Positions 54,801 to 64,000 of a stretch of DNA of 64,000 nt are shown here, piece after piece. Position 1 is the first letter of the stretch, and every line of letters starts with the position of its first letter. The position numbers were made by a program, and so were the translations under genes. The DNA is taken from the NCBI GenBank assembly GCA_914767715.1, contig OU612073.1:9424001-9488000 (forward strand). The letters are read 5' to 3'. The notes below the pieces were generated by a model that was given only the letters and a program-made list of their open reading frames with translations, was not told the origin of the DNA and did not search any database. Source of the stretch: Membranipora membranacea. Taxonomy: Eukaryota; Bryozoa; Gymnolaemata; Cheilostomatida; Membraniporidae.

Positions 54801-57593
54801 ACTCTCCCAACCCAAAGTGGTTGATCATGAAATGCCACTACCAGCTATCTCGTCACAGTTTGAGCGCTTGAACTATGTGTAGGCTAATCTTTAATTCCTC
54901 CTGGTTCATAAATTTTAACTTTTATTATTATTCTTGGCAGTTTTGTATGATTGGGAGTTTTGGTCTGAGTGAAATTTGGCTATAGTTCATTTAAAATTTC
55001 ATGTCCAAGTTTAGGATTTTTAGGTAGAAGGGTCTGTCTTCTCAACTCGAGTTCATTGAGTCTATACTCTGTTGAGCCGAGGAAACCAGCCAAATTTCTA
55101 GCATTTTTCGACTCATGAAGTAAATCATAAAAAATCCAATTCAGGAATCTAGATGGCGAAGGCGAAAGAGTCCTAGATTTGCAAAGCTTTAAAAACAACA
55201 TAACCAGAACATGAAAAACCTACATGAAGTACATGTATAATTAAAACTATATAGTAAATAACGTACCTTGTCCACCTGTCACTTTTCGGCAGACATTGAA
55301 CTCTAGTTTTTTGCCATCACTAGCAGTCACACTATACGGTTCCGTTATATTAGTTAGCCCAGATATGTCGTGTAGTTGACCACTTGACTCATACACATAG
55401 CAGGGGACTTGGTGTACATCATCAAGAGCTGAACCGTGACAAGCTATAAGTGACTTCCACTCAAAGTAGTATGTATTACCGATCTTATCCAAAAGTAGCG
55501 GCTTTCCCTAAGAAATAAAAACTAGGTGTTAGAGGGTCTCGGTCATAAATTCATGGAATCAGAAAAATCAGAAAAAAAGATACACTGCTATCACTGGCAG
55601 GAAAGGAGAGTTGATCTAAGGCATTCAATCTAAAGAAGATTGAATCAGAGAGATCCTTCATCATCTTTGAAGCGGAGAGAGTTATCCTCTCTTGAGTGCA
55701 GGAACTGAGACACATTGTACTCATGCCGCACCCTGTAACCATGCCCGCCGGAAACCCGGCTACTCATTATATCGAAGAGGCAGAGAGGGTTATTTTTACT
55801 GCATGTGGGTGTGCAAACACACAGTGGGCCTCCTGTGTTTTTAGTCCTGTTCCGCAAGGACCTGGCTAGAATGAATGGTGTGCCAGTACCAAATCAGAAA
55901 TGAAAGCCGGCGCCGGTAATTGATCCTGGACCTCAAAGATCACAAGCCCGTACCCTTAACCCAAGGAGTTAAAGTTGTCTTTTACTCCTTGCTTAATCAT
56001 AAGACCTGACCTGATCCTTACCAATGTGCTTTTATCACATGAGAAGTATAGAAATGTCTTGGCTCCATCAGTTCCATCAAACTCAAGCATAACCTCCTTA
56101 AAGTCAGTCGAGCTACTTGTAACATATTTGTTGCCTGGAGGTAAAAGATGTATGCGTTGAATATTTTATATTCAAAACCTGATGTTCTTCTAACACTGTT
56201 ATCTTAGTTTTGTTCTTTTATCTTATCAGAGGGTATCCTATCTAGACGCTCCCACCCCAAAAGTCTAGCTTCTCAACCGTCACGGTATAGTTGAGGGCTG
56301 CTCAATAGTATCTTGACACTAAGTATTGACTATGTCAAACTAAACTGGTCTACACCCCTTGATCTCCAGACTGGCTTTATATGTAAATATGTATTTTAGT
56401 ATTAAATAACTATGTATATGTTACTATGTTAAATGTAAGAATGTATGTTGTTTGTAGATTGATAAAAGACTGTTGATTAAAATTAGATGGTCACATCACA
56501 CGCCACATCAGGGAGCAAAGCAAAGAATGTCAGGGAATATCTTCACACTTAGCTTTGGACATTATTCTTCAGACAGGTTGAAATCCCGTTACATATTTGA
56601 ATATGTATGGAGACTGGCTGTTCAAGGCTTTCCAAGTATTTTTAGAAGAAAAAAAAAACAAATTGACCCTTCATAGCTCAACTAATTTGATTACGCAATC
56701 CAGTAAATACATTATGGGTAAGTTGTCAACAAACTAGCACTACTTACCAATTACTTTGCTGTCATTAGAGAACTTGATATCCACATCAGTTGTACTATCC
56801 TTACATAGATTGAATGTCACTGGGTCGTGCTGTCCTTGGTAATTATGTGGCTCCCTTTTGAAAAGTAGTAGAATTGTAACAATAATACCGCTATATTTAT
56901 GAGACCTAAAGAGCTCAATTAGCACAGAACGTTGTTCCATCAAAAACAATTCAAAACATCGTGTACCTTTGATGTGTTTGTTTTGATGTTTTAAACTTAG
57001 AGCAGAATGCCTCGTTCCATAAGCTTACCAAACACTCAAACATAAACTGAAAACTTATTGATCCAAACTCACAATGTTACGTACGAGCAGATTTTTACAG
57101 AGTTTTGTACCAACTAGTATAAAAGTTTTAAACAACAGAGCATTCCATGAATAATTGTATTTTGTCTTTGACAAAAATACCTAATAAATCTAAATCTAAA
57201 TCTAAATGAGACGCTTGGACTCTCTTCCATGGCAGTGAACGCTTTTTCTGTAATTTTATGTAAGAGGGTTCAAGGACTTTAAATCTTATTAATTTTTATT
57301 ACTAGTGTATTCTTTTTCTCTCCGCTTTTCCTATATGTTTACGTTATTTGTTCTGTCACTGCATGAAAAAACATTCATAAAGGTGATTGTAGATTGTCAA
57401 TAAAAGTATATATATATGTAATTTTATTGTCAATCTATATATATAATAGATATATATATATATCTTACCAGTAGAGGTCCGAGATATGACTGAGCTCTGT
57501 AACATTGATACAGCTGGTCCCCAATACAAGACTATTACAGGTAGATGCTACTATCAGTAGCAAGACAATCAGATTGTCACTCGCCTTCTTCAT
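21506..57593 (-). CDS. IGF2R-like: Cation-independent mannose-6-phosphate receptor (IGF2R-type), 13 MRH repeats
   Basis: 38 exons, plus coordinates in transcript order: 57593-57469, 56854-56748, 56134-56022, 55507-55267, 53890-53715, 53338-53179, 52627-52441, 52089-51986, 51350-51212, 50769-50619, 50113-49952, 48886-48686, 48203-48068, 47261-47075, 46336-46227, 45789-45670, 44942-44791, 44145-44068, 43579-43462, 35877-35815, 35330-35174, 34354-34172, 33569-33413, 32388-32256, 31649-31469, 31083-30867, 29470-29255, 28685-28542, 27723-27553, 27187-27001, 26384-26297, 25641-25504, 25065-24932, 24525-24362, 23850-23732, 23364-23183, 22876-22769, 21846-21506. The sum is 5850 nt in frame, 1949 residues. 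A signal peptide (hydrophobic 8-24) leads into 13 CIMR/MRH repeats, most ending in the motif CxYxFxWxTxxAC. A membrane span follows at about 1880-1902, then a 47-residue tail with YSGL and a terminal DDDDELII. The receptor carries phosphomannosyl hydrolases to lysosomes. Human has 15 repeats; the fibronectin II insert is absent here. Confidence 0.93.
24690..24905. repeat. About 111-bp tandem duplication
   Basis: Two copies sharing ACAAACCCAACTAA.ACATGAT and CATCAAGGCAT, offset about 111 bp, in the CI-MPR intron between exons 33 and 34. No function is seen. Confidence 0.7.
25130..25300. repeat. About 119-bp duplication
   Basis: Two related stretches share ATGATA.GCTCTA.AA and GTAAGTATTCAACAA or its variant, in the CI-MPR intron between exons 32 and 33. 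Confidence 0.6.
26687..26975. mobile_element. MITE, family B (long TIR)
   Basis: Inverted repeats of about 55 bp: left arm AACTGCTGCCACTCGGGCAA..., right arm its reverse complement ending GTGGCAGCGGTGGTTT. The arms carry CAAATGTGTGCTTATTGAA and its complement. A shorter, diverged copy lies at about 50185-50320. It has no coding capacity and lies in the CI-MPR intron between exons 30 and 31. Confidence 0.75.
27955..28175. repeat. Dispersed repeat family D, second copy
   Basis: It matches about 2080-2270 in NSUN5 intron 3, sharing GTATGTCTCTGAT.GATAGAG, TTACTAATTAGGGGCGGG and a GTCTCGATGTC.GTGTG end. It lies in the CI-MPR intron between exons 28 and 29, in the same orientation as the first copy. 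Confidence 0.7.
29500..30130. repeat. AT-rich minisatellite, about 90-105-bp units
   Basis: At least six units, each with CATTCATGAGTAGTTTTATAG, TTTATT.TTGG and GGCAATACATCATACC, separated by variable (TAA)n stretches, with two decayed units to about 30290. It lies in the CI-MPR intron between exons 26 and 27. The (TAA)n runs would make this hard to assemble. Confidence 0.85.
30561..30829. mobile_element. MITE, family A copy
   Basis: The arms share GCATGTTATA.TCAGGCAGTT followed by ACTTATGATAA and ATTTGCATGGTAA in opposite orientation, with the end AGTCTTTAA at the right. It is the same TIR family as 33145-33394 and 2355-2610, in the CI-MPR intron between exons 26 and 27. Confidence 0.7.
31725..31905. 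repeat. Decayed MITE fragment, family A
   Basis: Strings CAATATAGTCTTAGTTGCTAG and TAGTTATGCAATATTTT.ACACTGA resemble the interior of the 2355-2610 element. Ends are degraded. It lies in the CI-MPR intron between exons 24 and 25. Confidence 0.5.
33145..33394. mobile_element. Composite MITE with nested inverted repeats
   Basis: The outer ends TTAAAGACTACCCAAAGACC and ...GGTCTTTAA frame two inner hairpins. The first (33160-33280) uses CAATGCATGTTATAGTCGGG and its partner. The second (33280-33380) uses GATCAAGTTTGAT and CAATTCCAATATGGG-type arms around a short loop. The whole lies in the CI-MPR intron just 5' of exon 23 on the plus map and may be one element inserted beside another. Confidence 0.75.
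36320..40637 (-). CDS. Rhodopsin-class (class A) GPCR nested in CI-MPR intron 19
   Basis: Six coding exons in transcript order: 40637-40462, 39242-39051, 38331-38184, 37445-37298, 37019-36843, 36606-36320; all phases fit, giving 375 residues. Seven spans are visible. Landmarks are GN at 42-43 (TM1), NLSVID with D71 (TM2), C98 and C173 (the extracellular disulphide pair), W147 (TM4), P198 (TM5), CWTP 253-256 (TM6) and NPFIY 292-296 (TM7). The extracellular N-terminus has NIT for glycosylation. The DRY motif is YRY (122-124). The first coding exon has a splice acceptor just upstream, so a 5' non-coding exon lies further right, perhaps near 41050-41110. Minus-strand AATAAA motifs near 36030-36055 could end the transcript. 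The ligand cannot be guessed; subfamily is unassigned. Confidence 0.92.
38678..38713. repeat. Perfect 36-bp palindrome
   Basis: AATCACAGAGTAAGGATA (38678-38695) is followed directly by its exact reverse complement. A weaker relative with ATCACAGAGTAAG and CCTTAATCTGTGA lies at about 54020-54055. It sits in the GPCR intron between its exons 2 and 3. Confidence 0.85.
42141..42665. mobile_element. hAT-type MITE with perfect 8-bp target duplication
   Basis: The ends CAGTGGTGGAAATGG and CCATTTCCACCACTG are exact 15-bp inverted repeats, starting CAG as in hAT elements. TTTGTTAC at 42133-42140 is repeated exactly at 42666-42673, an 8-bp target-site duplication, the hAT hallmark. The 525-bp element has no transposase. 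It has a GC-rich block (about 42535-42600) unlike its surroundings. Perfect flanks suggest recent insertion. Confidence 0.9.
44505..44724 (-). mobile_element. tRNA-derived SINE (copy 1)
   Basis: On the minus strand the head reads AGGAGGTAGCTCAGTTGG (A box) and GGTTTCAATCC (B box), then a body with CTGCAGTC, GACTACTGGG and CCCCAGGTGCGCTCC. The same order of blocks occurs on the plus strand at 49693-49905. It lies in the CI-MPR intron between exons 17 and 18. Confidence 0.8.
46363..46712. mobile_element. MITE, family A, with extra arm
   Basis: The left end GTACAGAAGGACCAAATCAA matches the 2355-2610 element; the right half has CTGACTATATATTGCTT and a second hairpin bounded by GATCAAGT..GATCA and TTTGATCAAATTGG, as in 33145-33394. 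It contains an (AT)n run at about 46381-46402 and a 12-bp poly-G. It starts just beyond CI-MPR exon 15. Confidence 0.6.
47300..47835. repeat. About 27-bp minisatellite, two blocks
   Basis: Diverged repeats of CAATAC(G/T)TTGTTACAAC plus TTGTTTG occur at 47305-47400 and 47638-47830, split by unrelated sequence. It lies in the CI-MPR intron between exons 13 and 14. Confidence 0.8.
49693..49905 (+). mobile_element. tRNA-derived SINE (copy 2)
   Basis: The head GTAGGAGGTGGCTCAATGG (A box) and GGTTCGAATCC (B box, about 49754-49764) lead into CCACTGCAGTCC, ACTACTGGGAGG and CCCCAGGTGTGCTCC, parallel to copy 1 at 44505-44724. It ends about 45 bp before CI-MPR exon 11 on the map, antisense to that gene. 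Confidence 0.8.
50185..50320. mobile_element. MITE, family B, short diverged copy
   Basis: The arms CACTGCTGCCACACATGCAA and ...CCATGTGGAAGCAGTAG resemble the TIRs at 26687-26975, including CAAATGTGTGCT and AAGCACACAT. It lies in the CI-MPR intron between exons 10 and 11. Confidence 0.6.
50975..51203. mobile_element. MITE, family C, palindromic, beside a splice donor
   Basis: The left arm GTATTGGCTCTGATTGGCTG and GGTGGGTGG...AGAGCCAATGCCAGG is mirrored on the right (about 51137-51200) around an AT-rich centre. The right end stops about 9 bp from CI-MPR exon 9 (ends 51212), so the start of that intron is transposon sequence. A one-arm relative lies at 922-1016. Confidence 0.7.
51395..51500. 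repeat. 30-bp tandem repeat, about four units
   Basis: Units of GATTTGGTGATTGTATTACC plus AAATAAA follow one another in the CI-MPR intron between exons 8 and 9. Both strands stay open by chance because the unit length is a multiple of three. Confidence 0.85.
51520..51660 (+). pseudogene. LINE reverse-transcriptase C-terminal remnant
   Basis: The plus strand reads FNSLPRFTRSSNTLSTFKRH followed by LSTYF, the usual end of the ORF2 protein of jockey/CR1-type non-LTR retrotransposons (WNSLP...FK..L). Only this tail remains, antisense in the CI-MPR intron between exons 8 and 9. Confidence 0.6.
55640..55970 (-). repeat. Probable SINE or other dispersed element
   Basis: A GC-richer block in the CI-MPR intron between exons 3 and 4. 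On the minus strand it opens with a degenerate tRNA-like head (CTTGGGTTAAGGGTACGGGC, then GGTCCAGGATCAATTACC) and continues into CCCACTGTGTGTTTGCACAC. No second copy in the window, so the call rests on composition and the head. Confidence 0.35.
57184..57207. repeat. (TAAATC)n tail, possible LINE 3' end
   Basis: AATAAATCTAAATCTAAATCTAAAT follows ATTGTATTTTGTCTTTGAC, a combination often seen at 3' ends of animal LINEs. It lies in CI-MPR intron 1. Confidence 0.45.
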
Positions 57594-59163
57594 GACGGCT
57601 GTTCAGATCTAAGATAACACATGAATAACAAATAATATAATCAATCAGTTTGTAGAGCAGTGCAAAAAGTTTAGTACTAATCGGCTTCAACTTGAACCTG
57701 GGTTCTATCCAAGGTCAGGTTAGAATTATGAGCATAAGACATAAGAATATTACATTGAAGTTCTTTCTTACTCCTTGAATTGAAATTACTCATATATGTC
57801 CATGCCTAAGAGGCAGGGGTGGCGCACATCTATCTATATAACTATTATGCTAGAGCAGCTGAACAATGCTACCTGTAGACCAGAGCATCTGTCGCCCACA
57901 TAGGCCTAAATAACCTTAGGCAGAGAAATTATAAAGCGATCACAATGTGATGCTTGCAAAAGTTTGGTATGCAAACCCTGATATTCAAAGAGATATTCAG
58001 CCCGCCATTCACTCATTTTTCGACCCGGGGGTCTTTCAATTAGAAACAGCAAAAGCTGCAATCTGATCTCTCACTCTATGATGAAACTATATAAATTCTG
58101 AGTGAGCAATTTGGGAGCGATTTTGTCTAATTGAAAGACCAAGTGAGTGATAATTTTGAGCGCTGTGATAGTGATAATTCGCTTTAGTAAAGCATTGCCC
58201 ATTCTAAGACCCCCTGGTAACCAATATTTTTTCATAAGTCACGCGAATCAACCTCATTTGGATATACAGCAATGTAAAGGTAAGGGGTCTTTGCTGAGCA
58301 CTAAATCCACATATTTTATAAGCGCTCGAAAGCACCAGTTGATGAATGATGTATGATAAATAATATATGATATATATCAATATAATCATGGAATTCATCA
58401 CAACAAAAACAAGCTGCTGAATTTACATAGGCCTAGGGTATATTTATAGCACTTTCAAATCCAACAAAATTGATTGGATGGGTCATCAACATTGAACCTG
58501 GACTTTGTGGATTGCAAATAAATGATAACCATGGGTAAACACCATTGCTTTTGTTTGCACATTTCGATGTTGTTTTGTATAACTGTTAGTGTTGTTAATG
58601 TTATGTCACCAAGAAAATATAAATTAAATGCCATAAATGAATATTTATACTATATATGGTGGTATATTATTATAAAGCCTAGGATTTCAACAAACTAAGT
58701 AGCAAACTTATTTTCAGTGGAAACTAACAGATCAGAAAATGGGTCAATACAAGCACAACAACTTGAAACATCTAACATACCTTCTACCTCTTTCAGATTT
58801 TATGCTGATTTGATTCACTTCTGGATCTTGTGATTTTTTGACTGATCATGTGATCATATAGCCTATTTTCAAATAAAATATTGGAGGTTTGCCCTGTACC
58901 TTTCATTTATTTTACTACTGTGGAATCTCAGTCTATTTATTTTCTGGCAAAGTTTAACTCGACTCGCTGAAGATAGCTTGTGGATATAGTGAGTTTAGAA
59001 GGAGGAGCTTATCAATGCACCCACAACTCCTAGATCTTTTAGGAAATTAGTAAGCAAACTGTTACATGTGTTGCCTTCACACACACACACACACACTGTT
59101 GCTCTTGAATTTCATCATCCCTAGGCTTCCGCAAAGGAATACATTCAGGAAAAATCACTCTTG
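57594..59163. other. Head-to-head intergenic region CI-MPR / YRDC
   Basis: The two start codons are 1.57 kb apart and point away from each other, so this stretch holds both promoters. Two matching segments (about 58020-58055 and 58095-58140) share TTGAAAGACC or its complement, a loose inverted repeat. A (CA)n run lies at 59077-59096. No gene is seen. Confidence 0.5.
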
Positions 59164-62100
59164 ATGAGTAGGATTGCCTTGTACAGATCATTGAGATACA
59201 TCTCCAATAATATACAGCCGAGCAGCAGTGTTATGGGAGGCAAGCAACCTAGGATTCTGAGAGTCCCTCCTCATACAAAATTTACTGGTATGATTTTGTT
59301 TTTATTTTTGCTGTACCAGTACCTATCCTGTAGGTAGACGTACTATTTGACTTAACTTACCTATTTTAATATCATAGTTGCTGTGTAGATAGTATATTAT
59401 AGCATTTCACCACATCCTTGTTAATGATTATAATAATGTACCACTATATTTCACCCCCCCCCCCCCTTATTGAGGCTTACATAGGCACCCTGGAGTTACT
59501 AACATGCTTGTAACTCAAATCGCCTATGGTGACTTACCCTTGTTCGTTGGTCCGGAATGGCTCATATTCCAACATATGATAAGGCCTACAGATACTGAAA
59601 ACCTCAGCAATGACTGACGATGTGTTGTGTCAAACATAACCTGACTTGGAACGGAAGAAGAAGTGATGTGAACCCAACAATTTACTGACTTATTTTTTTT
59701 ACACTTTTATTGGCAGTCTATTTCCAGTAGCGGAATGTTTTCCCAATTAATGCCGAAAATAATAATCATCCTACTCCCGGACATAATAGCTAAAGAGGAT
59801 AGAACCAGTTCAACATAACATAACAACATAACAGACGCACACATCATTATATAACACATAAATTATATAAATATATATTATACTATATATAACATATCTT
59901 TGTTTTTAGAAAACCTATCTGACGAGTTACTGTCTCCTGGTATTGAAGCGTTGAGATCAGGTGGATTGATAGCCCTACCTACTGACACTATATATGGTGT
60001 AGCTTCGTTAGCTCAAAATCAGCAGGCAGTTAATCAAATCTATCATATCAAGAGAAGGGTGGAAACAAAACCGCTTGCCATATGTGTCGGAAATGTAGAC
60101 CAAGTTCATCTGTAAGTATAGTCAGATTTGGTGAAGTAATCACCTGTCTCAATACGTCTGTCGAGTTGATCTTCCTCTCTTGTCTTTTGTGATAATGGAA
60201 GCATTCCAGTTCCAGACAAGGGATAGGCTCTGTCAAATGTATAATCCATTATCAGCTTAGGCCTAAAAACATGTTCATCAATTCCGCAAAACTATAACAC
60301 AAGACCACGCACAGAGTCTCTTCATTGTGGTTAATAGTAGAGTTCATTATAATAATGATAATAATAATCAGGCTATGTTAGAATTAGCATATACACGTGC
60401 TTAGAAGCCCTGTTTGTAAATAGGTATGTACGTCTATAGTAGTGTAATACAGTTATACTAGTCTGAGCCCCCCAGACTTTTGCCCCTCGCCCGACGGCCC
60501 CCGGCGAGAGAAAGTCTGAGAACAATGCAGGATCTTGCTGGAGTTGTCTGCTCTTGAGTGTTATAAGTTAATCAAGGGGAGCACTAAAACTGCAATTTCT
60601 ATTGATTACTATTCATGCCACCTACTATATTGCTCCAGGTATGAGAGTTTTCCAGTCAGACTCTGGGAAAAGTAGCCTCATGTTTGGGAAATACCCATGA
60701 GCAGAGATATTCACTGCCAAGTAGTGAAGAAAATGTCAGCCAGAATTTCTTTCATTTTGAATAAGGGCTGTCATTCATGACATTGACAAAAGGTCATACA
60801 ATGAAGTAAGATTAATGTAGATGTAATGAGAGGAAAAATCCAAGCAAATCCTGCAAAGTGCATAGACTACAGTAATACCTAAGAAATCATCCCATTTACT
60901 ATCAATGTATTTATTTTTTATGATTGCTATCTTATATGGCCGTTTATTTCATTAAATTAAATTAAATTTCTTCTTCCAGTTGGTGTAAAGTAACGATAGA
61001 CAGAAATTTGATTGAAGCCTTACTACCTGGACCTGTAACACTTGTGTTCACCAGGCGGGACACTTTGAACCCGTCCCTTAATCCTGACAGACAGCTTGTA
61101 GGAGTTAGAATCCCCGACTATCCGCTGATTCAGGCTTTGTGTACAGCCCTGGATGAGCCAATAGCTTTGACTTCTGCTAATGTCAGCAACACTCGCAGCT
61201 CTGTTGAGATCCAGGTAGGCTGCAAACTTCATAGTTACCCTTCTGGATTAAAATGCTCACGCATTCAAATTTAGTGATCTATCCAAGAGTCATTGAATTT
61301 CTAGGTTGAAATAATAACGTTTTTGAGCATTCATTGTGTTTTCTACTCAAATCATGTGGAAGTAACATTGAGCGAATTCATGAATTGGTGAATTAGCCAA
61401 ACTTAAAATCCGTTGGAAATAATCGTCCCGTAGTAGTGGATAGTGTAGTGAGATATGTATGGTGTCGGACACCTTTATGCAATACGGGATGGGGCGGACC
61501 TTTTTCATCCCAATATTTCAAGTGAAATAAAACTGTTGGATGTGTCGTATCAAAATATCTTGGGCTCAATAAAATGGACGGCAAAGATTAAAACGATTTT
61601 GCCTTTGTACACAAAAATAAATCTATGAATGAGGAATTCTAAGAGAAACTGCTCAAGAAATTTACTACGCAAGAGAATACTCAGAATTCCAGCATTTTCG
61701 TCAATTCGACTAAATTTAGTTGATGATTGTGGGATTTTTTAAACCTTTTTGGTGTTGAACATTTGCCAACATTGATCCAATTTAGTATGGATTGACTTTG
61801 TTGTCTTCCCTTGACAAGTTATTGTTCAACGTAGGACAACCCCTGAATAGCTTAGTCTCTCTTCCAAAAAACATCATTGCTTCCATCTCAGTAGGTGTCA
61901 GTCTTAACACTAACCATGTGATATGGAACACAATCCTCCTAAATTTGCCAGAGTAGCACTCAATATAGTTTCCTTATAAATTACTCAAGCTGTATCTACA
62001 TTTGCGCTTGAAGGAGTTTGAGGTACTGTGGAGCGACCTAGAAGTTGTCTATGATGGTGGAACACTGGGTACAAGTGAGGAGCAGCGACTTGGTTCCACT

Positions 62101-63033
62101 GTAGTAAATCTTAGCAACCCTGGGTACTTCAACATCATTCGGCCGGGCAGGTAATGAGTTGAACAGCATAAAGTCGTTTTTTTGTTCCTGCATCCAGTAA
62201 AAATTGAAATTCAGACATAAATCAACAACTAAAAAAATAGTGCAGCGGTATGGTCACGTAGTAGGGGACTAGTATGACGACCCTCTGATTTATCTAGTTT
62301 GGAACTAGATTGGTAATTACGTCATAGACAAATTACAATTTTGAGACAAACTTTGGCACATGTTCCCCAAATTAAATAACTTTTACTGGATTGTCAAGGC
62401 TTACTGGTCAAACCATCCTGTAGCTATGTGACATAACAACTACCATGTTCAGTCCGTAAACAAAGTATACAAACCGGTATTCTTCATACATCAGTGGGAT
62501 AGTGAGAGTTATGACATAATCACCATGGTTCCATGTGAATTTCGAGTCGGCCTAGATCGAGCTGAGCTGTCACCTCTTAGCTCGACTTCGAATTATGCAA
62601 CCATTTCCATGATAGAGCTGAGGGAAAAAAACATCAAAAAATCTGCTGCGATCGGGATTTGAACCCCGGCCTCCCGCGTCAGAGTCTTTGATGCTGTGAG
62701 CTGTTAAGTGCGAGCTGAACCTTAGAGCTCGAGCTCGGAGGCATTCCCATAGCTCGAAGAGCCTCTTAATTAGCCTCAGCTCGATCTCAAAACTAACATG
62801 GAAATGCAGTGAATATGTATGTTCACTCAGTATACAAAGTATACAAACCGGCATTGTTCATACATCGGTGGGATAGTGAAAGTTGTGAAATAATTTGGCT
62901 GTCTAACTCTATTGGCGTAATCTTTCTGTTACGCTATAATCATGTTACTTTCTCTGTTGGCAGCGCACACCACCAGACTAAGCGGTTACTAGAGGAGCAC
63001 GGCTTAGAAGAGCAGATCGCTGCCACAAGCTGA
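59164..63033 (+). CDS. YRDC: YRDC, threonylcarbamoyl-AMP synthase
   Basis: Exons 59164-59287, 59910-60111, 60980-61214, 62014-62150 and 62964-63033 give 255 residues (human about 279). The YrdC/Sua5 fold makes threonylcarbamoyl-AMP from threonine, bicarbonate and ATP, the first step of the universal t6A37 tRNA modification. Signatures: ALPTDTIYGVA, IKRRVETKPLAICVG, LLPGPVTLVFTR, VGVRIPDYPLIQAL, IALTSANVS and the end LGSTVVNLS...IIRPGS. The N-terminus MSRIALYRSLRYISNN is Arg-rich, without acids and amphipathic, suggesting mitochondrial import; human YRDC serves both compartments. An AATAAA at 63520-63525 may end the transcript. The exon 4 acceptor (GCTTGAAG) has a weak pyrimidine tract but is fixed by the match EFEVLWSDLEVVYDGG. 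Confidence 0.95.
60460..60505. repeat. Short dispersed GC-rich repeat (copy 2)
   Basis: AGCCCCCCAGACTTTTGCCC and CGACGGCCCCC here are the reverse complement of the copy at 14172-14224. It lies in YRDC intron 2. Confidence 0.55.
62640..62735 (-). repeat. tRNA-like remnant, minus strand
   Basis: The minus strand has a B-box-like GGGGTTCAAATCCCG near 62650-62664 after GACGCGGGAGGCC, in YRDC intron 4. The 5' half does not fold as a tRNA, so it is a pseudogene or SINE head. Confidence 0.45.
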
Positions 63034-64000
63034 CGAGGGTTCAGCTCATACAGCAGGCGATTTGCGAAGGTATTATTTACTAACTCATTTTCATAATTAC
63101 ATATTTTCAGTTTTGTATTGTATCAAGTTATGCTGAACCTTCGAAGTAAGCTGATTTTCATGGTTGACTGATACTTTCGTGATATGATAGACTATCAGAG
63201 GGTTACTATTTCGAATGTATTTTCCTACAATGCCATCGATGGAGTTTCAACATTAGTAAAATCTGTTTAGTTTTTAACTTTCTATTGACGCTGTTATAAT
63301 TGTAATGCAGTTAGGCCTACATGCCATTTACAGTTTTATAGAGTTTCAACTGCTACAATATTACCTTCTGTGAACTATCTTGTCCGATTCTCCCTTCTAT
63401 ATCAATCCGAAGACTCTCACAAAATAATATAACCTCAGTGTTACGTATATTTACATTTTTTTATCATTATAACAGCTAACGATAGCAATGGAAAGGTCTT
63501 TCCAATTTTAGTATCCTGCAATAAATAGTCTGTAATTCAAGTTGTATCCAAATTGCTCTTATTATTTAGGGTCACTTGAAATCTGGTAGCTATTGGGATG
63601 TGACTAAGAACGCAGCTAATTCGGTTCAAATCTAGAATTAATTGCCTTGCAGCCTGTTGCTAACTTTCTAAGTTACTCCCATAGACTTAATCCGGATGTA
63701 ATACAAGGATTGATATCTAGATGGTACTATTAAAATATATTGGGGCGACTGTTTGAGTCTTGTTGTTGAAATTTGAATCTGAATCAATCTTGTACTTCAG
63801 TGCATAGTTCTCACCATAAATTAATTGTGTTTCATTCAAAATATTATTCTTAAATTTACGCTTATGCTTACTTTCTTGTAATCAAAGAATAGAAATGTAA
63901 CCCTGTCATGTGGCTACCTTTGTTGTTTTGGAGGTACCCTGGACTGGGCAGGCTGTCGGGGGGGGGGGGGGGGTGCCCAGGCTAGGGGTACCCTTGTGAC
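63034..64000. other. YRDC 3' UTR and right edge
   Basis: This contains the YRDC 3' UTR with AATAAA at 63520-63525 and ends near a 16-bp poly-G tract at 63958-63973. No further exon is recognised. Confidence 0.6.

Noticed and set aside
21506-57593. Two separate MRH-receptor genes split by the GPCR
   Set aside because: There is no signal peptide, membrane span or stop near the GPCR, and exons 19 and 20 join in phase within one repeat.

Overview
The window is nuclear DNA from an animal, most likely an invertebrate. Genes are split into many short exons with GT..AG introns, the background is AT-rich, and the gene set is typical of ciliated, endomembrane-rich metazoans (RABL2, a multi-repeat cation-independent mannose-6-phosphate receptor, a rhodopsin-class GPCR). 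Introns hold tRNA-derived SINEs, MITEs, a hAT-type element and poly-G tracts. I cannot name the phylum or species from sequence alone. All gene models below were built by hand from reading frame, splice sites and intron phase; no transcript data were available.

Layout, left to right. (1) 497-5357 (+): NSUN5, an rRNA cytosine-5 methyltransferase, lacking only its first exon(s), which lie left of the window. (2) 6062-9227 (-): a complete Y-box/cold-shock-domain protein, convergent with NSUN5. (3) 10959-11963 and 13402-15260 (+): two tandem eIF5A genes; the first is canonical, the second divergent around the hypusine loop and at the N-terminus. (4) 15970-20216 (+): RABL2, a ciliary small GTPase. 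(5) 21506-57593 (-): one 38-exon gene for a CI-MPR/IGF2R-type receptor (1949 aa predicted, 13 MRH/CIMR repeats, one membrane span, short tail with sorting signals). (6) 36320-40637 (-): a complete six-coding-exon class A GPCR lying inside the 7.6-kb intron 19 of the receptor gene, on the same strand. (7) 59164-63033 (+): YRDC, the threonylcarbamoyl-AMP synthase, head to head with the receptor gene.

The genes are mostly housekeeping functions in translation and RNA modification (NSUN5 on rRNA, YRDC on tRNA, eIF5A on the ribosome, Y-box protein on mRNA) plus traffic (RABL2 to cilia, CI-MPR to lysosomes). Nothing suggests an operon; pairs are convergent or divergent by position.

The most notable points are the GPCR nested in the CI-MPR intron with an unusual YRY in place of DRY; four MRH repeats (3, 6, 9, 13) that appear to keep the Q/R/E/Y sugar-binding set; the tandem eIF5A pair; a triplicated splice donor in RABL2; a 525-bp hAT-type MITE with perfect 8-bp target duplications; and several MITE and SINE families. 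I see no clearly new multi-gene system.
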